Under the pieces are notes generated by a model, which saw only the letters and a list, made by a program, of their open reading frames with translations, made no database searches and was not told where the DNA came from. Shown here piece by piece: positions 21,300 to 31,934 of a stretch of 64,000 nucleotides of DNA. Origin of the DNA: Toxorhynchites rutilus septentrionalis (lineage: Eukaryota > Arthropoda > Insecta > Diptera > Culicidae); NCBI RefSeq assembly GCF_029784135.1, contig NC_073745.1:84644666-84708665 (forward strand), in the 5' to 3' direction. Numbering within the stretch: position 1 is the first letter of the stretch; each line of letters begins with the position of its first letter. Position numbers and translations under genes: made by a program.

Positions 21300-22419
21300 T
21301 TTTAGCTTCATTCAATTTAAAGCGAAACAACAAGTTATAATAGAGGGTAAAAGCTGCGTTGATTTTTTTTTTCAGTAGATGAAAGGCCCATCCATCAACA
21401 ATGTGGACCTATTTGGGAGGCGTCAGCACTTTGCGGCAAGAAATACACGGAAAAATATACAAGAAAAAAAACAAACAAAAAAAAAACAAAGGGGTTAACA
21501 TCTGATCAAATCCGATGTGGAATGAAAGATTGGCGAGGGATCAAGAATGTGTGGATGTGGGTGTGTAAGGCACATAGAAAGGGTTGCTTTCGGGACAACT
21601 AAAAAGCCAGGAAACAAATTTCATCTAATGGAAGAACTTTTTCCGATGCAAATTGGAGTTCGAGCAAAAAAAGAGAGCGGAAAAACTTTGGAAGAAGTAA
21701 TACACAAAATACAACAAACAATAAAGCATCAATTGATGAAGCAAATATATATTGGAATAAAATGTTTTATTAATTCACAATTTATTAGTTTGATGTTTTT
21801 TTCTTATTCCAGTCGATGTTAATTGCATGTTATTCAATAATCATTCATTTAGTGCTTATCATAGAGCTTTGTTACAACAACTTCGGGAAAGGTGGCGCAG
21901 AATATACCAAAATTCGTTTGAATTTGAAACTTCACAATCCGTTGAAGATCGACTTTTGCATTCTACACTTCACACAAAAATCCTCGGTCGAAAACTACCA
22001 AATACATTTGGTAATGCAAAATTAGTAGAATGTACAAATTTTTTGTACATATTGTCAACAAACCCGCATCCCTACCAGAGATTAGTATATTTTACTCGAT
22101 AACATTAGTAAGCTTGGATATTGTCATATCTGAAAACTGGTGAGAAAAGTGCGCATTAACCATTTTCATTGTTCCCATAAGGCAATACGGAGGTACAATA
22201 AGGATATAATTCTGATACGTGCATTTTCGGCGAGAAAATGTAGCCGATATTGGGCTTCCGAATCATGGCTCTGCTTGACATATGTGTTTATTAGTACGGT
22301 CGAAAATGACTATAGATTGGTAGTATTTACCAAAAAAATTCGTTATATTTACTAATTATTTCTCTCAGTGTACAATCCGTCCGAGATTGAAACATACGCA
22401 AAAGTGGAAACATTGAGCC
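21300..22419. other. Intergenic DNA after POP2
   Basis: A/T-rich with several short open frames that look random. No repeat family or gene recognised. Confidence 0.4.
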
Positions 22420-22422
22420 TTA

Positions 22423-22608
22423 GGCTGATGTCACATTAGGCTGATTCGCCGCCGCGGATTCCGTGAGTAAAACCGCAGCGGAGGATCTACAGTGTATTGT
22501 GAATGAGCCATGTCACACAGAGCGGGGCGGTTTTGGAAGCGAATTCATATCGAGAAAAAAACCGTCGCGATATCCGCGGCGGCGAATCCGCCTAATGTGA
22601 CATCAGCC
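22423..22608. mobile_element. Harbinger-like MITE with TTA target duplication (186 bp)
   Basis: The ends are near-perfect inverted repeats. The left starts GGCTGATGTCACATTAGGC; the right ends with its inverse complement, extending into gattcgccgccgcgga. The 3-bp target TTA flanks both sides (22420-22422 and 22609-22611). This matches PIF/Harbinger-type 'm3bp' MITEs. Confidence 0.85.
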
Positions 22609-22611
22609 TTA

Positions 22612-22750
22612 TTGACGAATTTAGCTGAATCAGCACATAAGACACCTACATTAGAGCTCAGAACTACAAAAGTGATGATGTTTGTTTATTCTGTGCACTT
22701 GAAAGCGCGATTCGGTCGTGATTATTTCCATTAGTTTCTATTTAAAATCA
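22612..22750 (+). repeat. Direct repeat, copy 1 (second copy 23595-23730)
   Basis: The text ttgacgaattta, then gacacctacattagagctca, then atgtttgtttattct and ttcggtcgtgattatt recurs about 980 bp downstream with small differences. The SINE and MITE lie between the copies. Confidence 0.6.
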
Positions 22751-22851
22751 TTTTAGCAATTAAATTTCATCAGTAAATGGTAAGAAAATTCTATTTTGGT
22801 CTATTTAAATAATCTTCGAAATATTTGTTTGATAGTGAATATAGGTTAAGT

Positions 22852-23451
22852 GCTCCCGTGGCCGAGTGGTTAGCGTCTCACACTATCATGCCGGGTGTTC
22901 GGGTTCGATTCCCGTTCTGGTCGGGAGATTTTTCGTCAATGAAAATTCTTCCGGCTTGCACTGTGGTCACACGTATTCTAGAGCTTGCCACTCAAGAGCA
23001 CATTCGAGGCGTGTTATTCGCCATAGCAATCTCAACCAAGTACTACTTATAAAAATTACGAAAGTAGTGCTACGTTGAGAAGGCAAAAGTTCCACTGGAA
23101 CGTTAGGGTGGGTTTAGACTAGTGATATATTCATGTGAAGAAATATGATGAGATTTATAGAAATCGCATCAACCGTTTACACTAGCGTGAACTTCTATAA
23201 TGAATATATTCATATTTTCGGTGAATTTATTCACCTGAAGTAGAACTGCATCCAACTTTAGTGATTTCTCACCAGTGAGAAATTCACAAGCGTTTACATA
23301 TGCTGAATTTATTCATGTTATATATACCTCGAATAAGTGTATCATATTTATTCACACCCGTTTACACCTATTTTCACGTGAATAAATCCATCTATAGCTA
23401 TAGATCTCCCTAATGTAAACCCGCCATTAGTGACATCCAAGAAGAAGAAGA
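22852..23451 (+). mobile_element. tRNA-headed SINE (Feilai type), interrupted by a MITE
   Basis: The head shows a polymerase III A box (gtggccgagtggttagcg) and B box (gggttcgattcccg). The conserved body runs to ggaacgtta, where a 321-bp MITE intervenes. The SINE resumes gtgacatccaagaagaagaag, its (GAA)n tail. The SINE family has further copies at 1939-3270, 41335-41574, 46411-46600 and 48413-48663. Confidence 0.85.
23106..23426. mobile_element. Harbinger-like MITE with TTA target, nested in a SINE (321 bp)
   Basis: The left end is GGGTGGGTTTAGACTAG; the right end is the inverse complement of TGGCGGGTTTACATTAG. TTA flanks both sides (23103-23105 and 23427-23429). Its removal restores the SINE 3' end. 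Confidence 0.8.
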
Positions 23452-23594
23452 GGTTATGGGCACTAACTTCCGGACATTTTTCAGAAGCTCAAACTGGGAA
23501 TAATTACGATACAATCGATATCATATCAAGTTGATTGATATCATTGATTATGCAGAGGCTTCCTTTCGGCCGATACGAGAAGGATCTGCAATCA

Positions 23595-23730
23595 ATTGAC
23601 GAATTTACGCAAAGCCGAATTAACGCATGTGACACCTACATTAGAGCTCAGAACCACAAAAGTGACGATGTTTGTTTATTCTACGCACTGAAAGTTAAGA
23701 TTCGGTCGTGATTATTCATTTTATTAATAA
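23595..23730 (+). repeat. Direct repeat, copy 2
   Basis: Second copy of the segment at 22612-22750, about 80-85% similar by eye. Confidence 0.55.
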
Positions 23731-24055
23731 ATAATCTTCGAAAACTTTAACTTTGTTAATGCATGCTGGCTATTGAAGAACAATTAGGATTTTTCCAACA
23801 AATTTAAACGAACTTCATATAAAAAAAACAATACATCATTATTTTACTCGTTGTGCCATCTTACGCCATAAACGTTAGATTTGCAACCAGATTGCGCAGC
23901 GAGCATGGAATTGGTTTGATTTTTTCTCAAAAATCAGGAATTTTCTGCAAATTTCCCGGATTGAAGTATTCTTTCTACGCTGAAAAGGTTAGAAAATCAT
24001 CGTTTTACATTGTTTCATTCATAACATATAACGAATGATTCAGTACAAGTGTTGT

Positions 24056-24125
24056 TGGGCCCTATTATAGAAATCGAATCGAGGACTCGATACAATCACT
24101 ATCACTATCACACCGAGTAAAATCT
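24056..24125 (+). repeat. GGGCCCTATTATA MITE end
   Basis: Inverse counterpart of 1741-1803; see that entry. Confidence 0.5.
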
Positions 24126-24519
24126 GGAATTATAGAAATCGAGGAAAACTGCTCGATTCGTTAGCAAGCTCGGATGTCAGCAGTTGTGATGAAATATTTT
24201 GAAACAAGTTTGTAATGTTCCACGAAGCACTATAGAAGGGATGCCAAATCTTTTTTTGAGGCATCTGCTATGAAAATGTATTTCCAAAAGTGTTAATATG
24301 GTTGTTTTGGAGTGAATTGATATTTCCTCAAAGAATAAAGGTTAATAGGCGTAAGGCACGCATGCATGTGTAATAAAAACGACAGCGTGGAACAATTTGC
24401 ATTACAAAGGATATAATTATTAGAAAATTAACTTTTTCATGTATTTTCATAACTGCAATCTATGGAATTCCGTAGAGACACGCACGAATTTCACTTTTTT
24501 TTTAGCAAAACAATTTTTG

Positions 24520-25211
24520 TTATTCATGTAACGCAACATGTAATTCTCTTTTAGCGTCGCTTTCTTGTTGTAGCGGCATCAACAGCTTTATTGCATTGGG
24601 GCCACCACCTGTTGCTCTAAATTCTCGCTTGTTTTGTGCTAATGTTTTCTTTACCTTTCCGCTCATGTCAATCCAAACCTGTAATTTAAATAAAATCATT
24701 ATTGTTTTGCAGGATAGCTTTAGCATATGGTATAGAAAGTTTGGCATCTTCTTCTGTAGGAGCATTGTACCACTGCGACCATTAGTTTGATCTATTGTAG
24801 TAAAAGTGGTGAAGTTTGGCATGGAATAGCAATAAAAAAGAAAATTGCTGCCAAAAATAACGTACTAATGTATGCTAGCAGAAGTAAGCAATTCTTAGGT
24901 AGGAAATTCGGTTGAAAGAAATCCAAAGAGTATGATAAAATTTACTTATGAAAGTTATGTGCATCGTAAAAGAAATACTTACTTTCTGCCATTCTGAACC
25001 AAGATTCATTGGTGGTCTCAGTGCATTAAGCTTCTCTCTGAATTCCTCTAACCTTTACTACACCGGGATTATATTAGAACTGCCTCCACAAAAACCTCGA
25101 GCAATGTCTACATTCGCAATTGGTTCAATGAGCCATTCAAACTGATGGTGATTTGAAATTTTTTCTTCCCCACTCATTTTCAGCCACTGAAATATGCGCT
25201 GGAAGTAAATT
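24520..25211 (-). pseudogene. Myb/SANT-like (Zeste-type) DNA-binding gene, spliced but stopped
   Basis: On the minus strand a coding exon starts after an acceptor (aaaatgcag at 25214-25212), with ATG at 25177. It reads HHQFEWLIEPIANVDIARGF, then two consecutive stops (25060-25055), then LEEFREKLNAL and LGSEWQK up to the perfect donor AAA|gtaagt at 24983/24982. After a 304-bp intron the next exon (24678-24520) gives VWIDMSGKVKKTLAQNKREF followed by the ATGGGP motif and a stop. The order QF..L, EKLN, EWQKVW and ATGGGP is that of the Myb/SANT-like domain found in Zeste-like proteins and Harbinger partner proteins. A further upstream untranslated exon is suggested by a donor at 25267. The paired stops make it a likely pseudogene; otherwise it would be 117 codons. 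Confidence 0.7.
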
Positions 25212-25334
25212 CTGCATTTTAAATTATAACATGTTTAATATATAATGCTGGATTGAACACTTACCTTGTATAGACTATTCTGACAGCACCGTAAAACAAA
25301 TGCTGATCAAAACAAACGAACGTGTTTTGCAAAT

Positions 25335-26294
25335 TGCATATATTGAAGCGTTTCTGAAATGTTCTTTCGTTCTGGTGTAGAGGTCGTCGAAGATGCGCCA
25401 CGCTCCGGAAGACCTGTCGTCGAAAATTGCGACAAAATCGCTGAATTAGCCGAGAAAGACCGGCATAGTAGCAGCCGTAGCATCGGCCAAGAGCTGGGGA
25501 TAAGTCATCAAACCGTTATTAACCATTTGAAGAAGCTTGGATTCACAAAGAAGCTCGATGTATGGGTGCCACACACGTTGACGCAAAAAAACATCTTTGA
25601 CCGTATCGACGCATGTGAATCGCAACAAAATCGACCCGTTTCTGAAGCGGATGGTGACTGGCGATGAAAAGTGGGTCACTTACGACAACGTGAAGCGCAA
25701 ACGGTCGTGGTCGAAGCCCGCTGAAGCGGCTCAGACGGTGGCCAAGCCCTCATTAGCGGCAAGGAAGGTTCTGCTGTGTGTTTGGTGGGATTGTCAAGGA
25801 ATAATCTATTTTGAGCTGCTTCTCTATGGCCAAACGCTCAATTCGGACCTGTACTGCCAACAACTGGACCGCTTGAAGGTAGCACTCATGAAGAAGAGGC
25901 CATCTTTGATAAACAGAGGCCGCATTGTCTTCCATCAGGACAACGCCAGGCCACACACTTCTTTGGTGACGCGCCAGAAGCTCCGGGAGCTCGGATGGGA
26001 GGTTCTTTTGCATCCGCCGTATAGTCCGGACCTTGCACCAAGTGACTTTGTCCATGGCGAACGAGCTAGGTAGTCAGAAGTTAGCCACAAAAGAGGCCTG
26101 TGAAAATTGGCTATCCAAGTTTTTTGCCAATAAGGAAGCGAGCTTCTATAACAGGGGTATTATGAAGTTGGCATCTCGTTGGGAACAAGTCACCGAACAA
26201 AACGGCGCATATTTGACTTAAAACAGATGATTGTAACTAATTTTATGAACAAATGAAAATTCAAAAAAAATACCGCAGGACTTTTTTGACAGCC
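25335..26294 (+). pseudogene. mariner (DD34D) transposase, 5' truncated, two frameshifts
   Basis: Frames 25359-25600 and 25597-26060 and the frame from 26033 to 26221 assemble into most of a mariner transposase. It has the helix-turn-helix (GISHQTVINHLKKLGF), the linker WVPHTL, the first catalytic block VTGDEKW, the second HQDNARPH and the third YSPDLAPSD, with 34 residues between the second and third D. Frameshifts occur near 25600 and 26040. The right end, ...ttttttgacagcc followed by TA at 26295, looks like a mariner terminus. The left end and first ~60 residues are missing. Confidence 0.85.
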
Positions 26295-26299
26295 TAATA

Positions 26300-26820
26300 T
26301 GTTATTGTTCAGATCTGTAAAAATGATCTAAATGATGATTTTCACTGCGAAACATACATATTATTATCTATTATTTGAGAATTTTACCTTTTTATTTTAA
26401 ATGTCCTTGTTTTATATTATTTTGGGGAAAAAATTATTTTTGGGTGTAATTCAAAACTATTTTTAATATGCTTCGGATTGTCCGCTTTGGGTCAAATATG
26501 CACCGTTTTGTTGTAAAATGTGTTGCCATTCTAAAGGTAGCTTCATAATGTATCTATTATTATTCCCCCTTATTCCACGCGGCGAGTGACGTGAGATAGC
26601 AAAGTTTCTCGCTTCATTGTGGAAGCTACATTACCTTTCAACTTATTTTTGATACCCGAATCGATAACATATGAGGACACGACTTCAAATCTCACTTATT
26701 GACAAACTATAGTCACGACATTCGCCTACGGGAATGCAGTGACTTGAGCCATCTCACCTCACTCGCCGCGCGGAATAAAGGAGATTGTCTTGGTCCTTAT
26801 TGACGAAAAACTCTATCAAT
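26300..26820. other. Intergenic DNA, nothing recognised
   Basis: No gene or delimited element. A moderately GC-rich patch near 26570-26780 has no coding signal. Confidence 0.4.
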
Positions 26821-26833
26821 AGATTTTGACAAT

Positions 26834-26984
26834 TTTTTTTTATCTGTATTATAGTGATTTTCAACTCAATTTGGCTGGTTCGTCACTTTTACTTCCATTT
26901 TTGGAAGAATGTCGGGAGTGAGAATTGAACTCGTGACCTTTAGCGTGAGAGGCATTGATGTTACCACTACGCCAGATCGCCTCC
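26834..26984 (-). mobile_element. Short tRNA-headed SINE with 13-bp TSD
   Basis: On the minus strand: ggaggcgatctggcgtagtg with the A box ctggcgtagtggtaaca, the B box cacgagttcaattctcac, a short body and a poly(A) tail (poly-T at 26834). Exact 13-bp duplications agattttgacaat lie at 26821-26833 and 26985-26997. A second copy is at 54018-54171. Confidence 0.9.
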
Positions 26985-27039
26985 AGATTTTGACAATCTC
27001 CCTTGATGTTATTTTCTTATCACTCTGGAATTTTTACAA

Positions 27040-27245
27040 TGCGAGAAAAAGGTGGTAATCGCTTGGTGCCTTGGTGCCGGACTATATGGTGGATACATTA
27101 AAACATCCCAATCAAGCTCTCGGAATTGTGTGGCCTTGCGCGTTGTCCTGATAAAACACAACGCCTCTTCTGTTGGCCAATTCTGGACGTTTCTGCTCAA
27201 TCGCTAGCTTCAAACGGTCCATTTCTTGACAGTAGAGATCTTAAT
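27040..27245 (-). pseudogene. mariner transposase fragment
   Basis: The minus strand gives YCQEMDRLKLAIEQKRP, then VVFYQDNAQGHT and DWDVLMYPPYSP over shifted frames, matching the second catalytic block and the region before the third. Too short and broken to function. It differs from the copy at 25.3 kb. Confidence 0.75.
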
Positions 27246-27625
27246 TTAGTGCATTACATTAAAAAAATTTTTTTTAAATTGAAAAATAAAAAATTAAAAC
27301 TAAAATGTATCGAATTTTCTTTGTTGACCTCCATTGTTAACACCCTGTAACTCACAACTGAATGAAACAAACAAAAACAGCAAAAGATTTTTTTTTTGTG
27401 TGAAATGTCATCAACAAGCCTAAACTTGAAATTGTATGATCGATATTAAGTTAGATATTGATCACCAAAGCCAGCTACCAAGAAAATAATGGATAACTTT
27501 TTCCCCAAACTGATATGTATATAAAGATATGCATAGTAATTTTTTTCGGTTTTTGCTATTCATCTCAAATATTTTTCAAAGTATTCTATCATACTAATTT
27601 GGGTGAAGACAAACTCTACGATATA

Positions 27626-28929
27626 CAGGGTTTTCCATTTCGGGCTTCGGAAAGTATACAGCCCTGCGCTGACAACCGTTTGACATAGCTGTCAACCAAA
27701 GCGTCATATCGTTAGTTGAATGTCTGCCATTTTACAATATGGATCGTTTTAGCATAGCACAACGTGTTAATTTTGTTAAATCATACTATAAAAATGATGA
27801 AAAACCGGAAAATGTTTTTCGAGCATTACGGACGGATTTTGGTCATCATGGACGGCCTACAGAGCACACAATCGCTAATGTAGTGCGTAAATTCGAACAA
27901 ACTGGATCCGTAGCGAATATTGTGAAACCTGTGCATCATCGTAATGTGCATTCGGCCGAAAATATTGCTACTGTTGCTGCCAGTGTGGAGGATGACCCGA
28001 ATGTTTCGATTCCACGGCGTGCTCAGCAATTGGGCTTGTCAAACACATCATTGTGGCGAATTTTGCATTTGGACTTGCACCTATATCCATATAAAGTCCA
28101 ACTGGTACAAAAATTAGAGCGTGATGACCATGGAGTGCGTCGGGTATACGTCGATTGGGTGAACGAACAACAGCAGCAAAATGCTGAATTTTCGCATCAA
28201 ATTTTCTTCAGCGATGAGGCACATTTCGAGCTCGGTTGCTATGTGAACACCCAAAATTTCCGTATATGGGGCTCAGAAAATCCACACGTGATTGTTGAGA
28301 GGCCATTGCATCCGCCAAAAGTCACTGTTTGGTGCGCATTATGGTCTGGTGGAGTCATCGGGCCGTATTTCTTTGAAAATGAGGACGGCGAGACGATAAC
28401 TGTGAATGGTGAGCGCTATGGCCGCATGTTAACCGATTTTTTTTTGCCACAAATTGAAGATATGGATACGGATGACATGTGCTTTCAGCAGGACGGTGCC
28501 ACGTGCCACACAACACGACCGAACATGGCCATATTGCGAACGAAATTTGTGGGACGCATAATTTCGCGTTTTGGTGATGCCAATTGGCCGTCCAGATCAT
28601 GCGATTTGAACCCGCTAGACTTTTGTTTGTGGGGTTATGCGAAAGACCGTGTCTATGCCAACTCTCCGCAAATTCTTGAACATTTGAATGACAAGATTCG
28701 TGAAGTTATGACCGAGGTACCGTCCCATATGTGCCGAAAAGTCATCGAAAATTACCTGTTCCGGATCAAGGTGTGCGAGGAAGCCCTAGGTGGACATTTG
28801 AATGATGTTGTATTTCACACATAATGGCATAAACCAAACTTTAATTTGAAATAAAAGTTTCATCGAAATTCGAGTTCTAAGTGTGTTTTATGTCAATTTA
28901 CTTTCGGAATTTAAAGTTGGAAAACCCTG
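27626..28929 (+). mobile_element. Complete Tc1/mariner-superfamily element, DD41D type (1304 bp)
   Basis: Terminal inverted repeats CAGGGTTTTCCA (27626-27637) and its inverse complement (ending 28929) are each bounded by TA (27624-27625 and 28930-28931). One uninterrupted transposase lies between them. This is the only element in the window with both ends and an intact gene. Confidence 0.92.
27739..28824 (+). CDS. Transposase, IS630-Tc1-mariner, DD41D, intact (361 aa)
   Basis: The protein starts MDRFSIAQRVNFVKSYYKND, a helix-turn-helix domain, with a second HTH around residues 85-115 (SIPRRAQQLGLSNTSLWRIL). The catalytic core has D159 in IFFSDEAHFE, D252 in CFQQDGATCH and D294 in CDLNPLDF. 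There are 41 residues between the second and third acids, and the third is Asp, not Glu, unlike Tc1 (DD34E) and classical mariner (DD34D). It would cut and paste its own element at TA sites in the nucleus. The ORF begins 113 bp inside the left end, ends 105 bp before the right end and has no stop or frameshift. It resembles the rosa-like DD41D group by spacing only. Confidence 0.92.
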   Translation: MDRFSIAQRVNFVKSYYKNDEKPENVFRALRTDFGHHGRPTEHTIANVVRKFEQTGSVANIVKPVHHRNVHSAENIATVAASVEDDPNVSIPRRAQQLGLSNTSLWRILHLDLHLYPYKVQLVQKLERDDHGVRRVYVDWVNEQQQQNAEFSHQIFFSDEAHFELGCYVNTQNFRIWGSENPHVIVERPLHPPKVTVWCALWSGGVIGPYFFENEDGETITVNGERYGRMLTDFFLPQIEDMDTDDMCFQQDGATCHTTRPNMAILRTKFVGRIISRFGDANWPSRSCDLNPLDFCLWGYAKDRVYANSPQILEHLNDKIREVMTEVPSHMCRKVIENYLFRIKVCEEALGGHLNDVVFHT

Positions 28930-28934
28930 TATAA

Positions 28935-30185
28935 ACGACGGTGATCTGATCAGCCGTTCTCATGTGATGATAATTTACAAGTACGTGGGAAAATATTTCT
29001 TTTATATATGAAGATACTTACCAGGATCCGAAAAACACAAAATACCACCGAGGAACAATCAATTTTATTCAAAAATCGGTCGAAACAACACTCGAAACAG
29101 CCATTTTATTTTTTAAGTATGCGCATTTTTTTATGAATGAAATTCATTTCTGTACCGGGTGTAAGTTCAAAGTTTCGAAAACGAGAGAGTGACGCTGGAG
29201 TGCAAGGTTTTGAACGTTAATACTTCTTTACCGGCTGGATTGAATGTTATAACAATCACTTCATTCGAAAGATAAAATGCCAAAGAGTTTTATGATTGTC
29301 ACTTATTGGACCAAAAAATCGTTTCGATAGCTTAAAAATTGCTTTGAAAACAGACTATTGGAATCATAACAATCTAGCTCATTGCAATCATCTTTTTGTG
29401 GTGATCGGAATGTGCTCCCGATCACGGACGCAAATTCAAGGCATCTGAAGAAACCGTCATCGCGAATATATGCAGGCTGTGATTTCTTTTACTCGCTTGC
29501 AAATGCGCTCGAGCAAGGGACGATTTGCGCATCCGTTTCCCGTGATGCAATCGTATTCAAGAGCATCAATCTCTGTTTTGCCTTCGCATGAAATGGTTAT
29601 GAAGGAATGTTTCAGTTTCTATTCTGCTTCCGCGTGGAGTGGTCATGAAAACTCTCTTATTCTCACGAGAACAAAATAGAATTATGTATCAAACTTCATC
29701 AGTTGCTTTTGCAAAACTACGCAAATCCAACGGTTCTTTACTGGACCACTAATAAGTTCGAAATAGTTGAATTTCATGTTAATAACAATTTCATGACCAT
29801 ACTCATCCCCTCACACACTAACAAGGAAAACTTTCAGTAATCTAATTTCATTTAATTATTCATTCATTCATTGAGAATTGATTCAGATGCAAATTCAAAT
29901 AAATGATTACAGAGTCAGCGGTAGTTCAACGTCTACCTTGCGGTTATATAACAGATATAACCCACTTCTAGTTTTTTGCTTGAGCAGTGGTCTTAATGTT
30001 TTGTCCGACACTGTATATCTCTCCTCCTCCTGTACTCCTCCGATCCGCCATAGTTTCATCCATTCTGCCCAACTGGACCCTTTTGCATAATCAGCTTAAC
30101 AATATTAATTGCTTCCTTCCTTGTTTGTATTAAGGCGGGATTCACCTATTCGGTTTGATGCATGCTACAAGTCAATGCTTCTTGC
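28935..30185. other. Intergenic DNA, nothing recognised
   Basis: No supported gene. Short frames such as 29382-29591 show no family resemblance. Confidence 0.4.
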
Positions 30186-30187
30186 TT

Positions 30188-30889
30188 AAGCCAGCGCTAC
30201 ACGATGCGACGAACAACCTCGAATGTTGGACGCTCGATGATTCGACGCATCGTGTAGTCGACTGACGAGCTACGAACCTCCAATGTCGAGTGTCGAATAT
30301 TCGCGTTGGAAGGTAATCCGTTCTGCGGGCGCTACACGATTCGTCCAACGTTTCACTCGAATGTTGGACTCAAACATTTGACTCGACGAATCGACAAATG
30401 TTGTGACGAATGTGCTGCTACACGGTGAAGTGAATGTTCGATTCAATGCAATCGGTCCAAACAATCGGCGAGTATTTGGATCGAATGTTTATTGTTTTTA
30501 TTTACCATCAAAAACATTAGGAAACTGGATAACGATGCGAGTATTTAAATTGCTGCCGTAGCAATTGTACTGATATCGGGCTGTAAATTAAAAATGCTTG
30601 AAATCAACATTATTAAACTGCAATATTTTGCCGAACATTTTGAATTTTATGAATCAATTTCGTAGCGGTGTATCGAATGACATCGAGTGTCGAATCAACG
30701 AATGACAAAAATCCTTTGACTCGTGCCACTCGCGTTGGAAGGTAATCCACAACGAACGGATTACCTTCCAACGCGAATATTCGACACTCAACATTGAAGG
30801 TTCGTAGCTCGTCAGTCGACTACACGATGCGTCGAATCATCGAGCGTCCAACATGCGAGGGTGTTCGTCGCATCGTGTAGCGCTGGCTT
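30188..30889. mobile_element. MITE with ~140-bp inverted ends (about 700 bp)
   Basis: The left arm (AAGCCAGCGCTACACGATGC, to about 30327) is repeated as inverse complement from about 30750 to 30889, including cgctcgatgattcgacgcat and the inner attcgcgttggaaggtaatc. Short cgaatgttgga motifs recur inside. The target duplication is unclear (tta/ttt). No coding capacity. Confidence 0.85.
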
Positions 30890-31254
30890 TCGTTGTGTAT
30901 CATTTTACGACATAATTGGTCTTGTTGAGCAATGTTGGCCTTATCCAATGGCTTGCGGATCGGTGCGGCATGTGTAGCACGACATGTTCGACAACATTGG
31001 GGCAACTATGTCATTGGTTGACGATTATCGTAATTCACCAGAATAATGGAACAACAAAATTAATGATTATAAAAACAATAACATCAAGACATATGTAGGA
31101 GCAGTGCGCGATCGCACACTACTGTGTAGTGGTTGAGGTTAAAAAAATGCGCAAGTATCATATTCATTATTTTTTACATTTAACTTGTAGCATGTATCAT
31201 GTTGAATAGGTCGAAATCCGCCTTTAGAGAAGCTAGAAACTACAAATTCTAATA

Positions 31255-31930
31255 TTTTGCTTTGCATAATAAATTTATTTATTTCACCATCTTTGATCAT
31301 AGACCACACAGACTATTTAGACATTCTTAATTTTATCTTTAAAACTAGTTATGTTGAAATCAAAAATATCGTACACGTCGTTAAAAAGTCTACAACATCT
31401 ATCTAGCGGATTGTTATATCCGTATGAAGTACGGTGTCCTTGAACTCTGAGAAAGGAATTGCTTCGGAGTTTACGGTTCAGAACGTAAATATTTATATTT
31501 GCAGTATGCTACTGCAGTCGATGTTGTTGCTGAGTACGTCGTAGATGAACAGTCTTTGTAGGAAACTACGCCGGCAGAGTTTGAAGTCCGATGAGCGTGC
31601 ATCGATGTTCGTAAGGCGATAGATTGTCGGGATTTGTCCATGGGAGCCGCCGTAACGGATTTCTTACGAAAAGTTCCTGTATTTTTTCGATACGTGTTAC
31701 GTGCACACTATGATACGGAGCCCAGATTTGCACTCCATATTCTAGCACACTGCGAACCAGAGAACAGTACAGTGACCTCATGGCATGTACGTTGTCAAAT
31801 TGCGCTGTATTTCTTTTTAGGAAGCCAAGCATGGAGTTTGCTTCAGTGACTGTCATCGATATGTGCTCGTTGAATCTCAATTTCTTGTCTAAAAGTAGCC
31901 CAAGGTCCTTGATAGAGCCTACTCTCACAA
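31255..31930 (-). mobile_element. Jockey-like non-LTR retrotransposon 3' end
   Basis: The minus-strand frame 31928-31566 reads LGLLLDKKLRFNEHISM, SLYCSLVRSVLEYGVQIWAP and LPWTNPDNLSPYEHRC, the post-RT region. The decayed text continues to about 31270 and ends at an A/T-rich tail (taataaatttatttattt inverse). Related to but distinct from the element at 10460-12535. Confidence 0.8.
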
Positions 31931-31934
31931 GCGG

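Noticed and set aside
22852..22930. tRNA gene (good A and B boxes)
   Set aside because: The boxes belong to a repeated SINE; no clean acceptor stem or cloverleaf is maintained and the sequence recurs with the SINE body.
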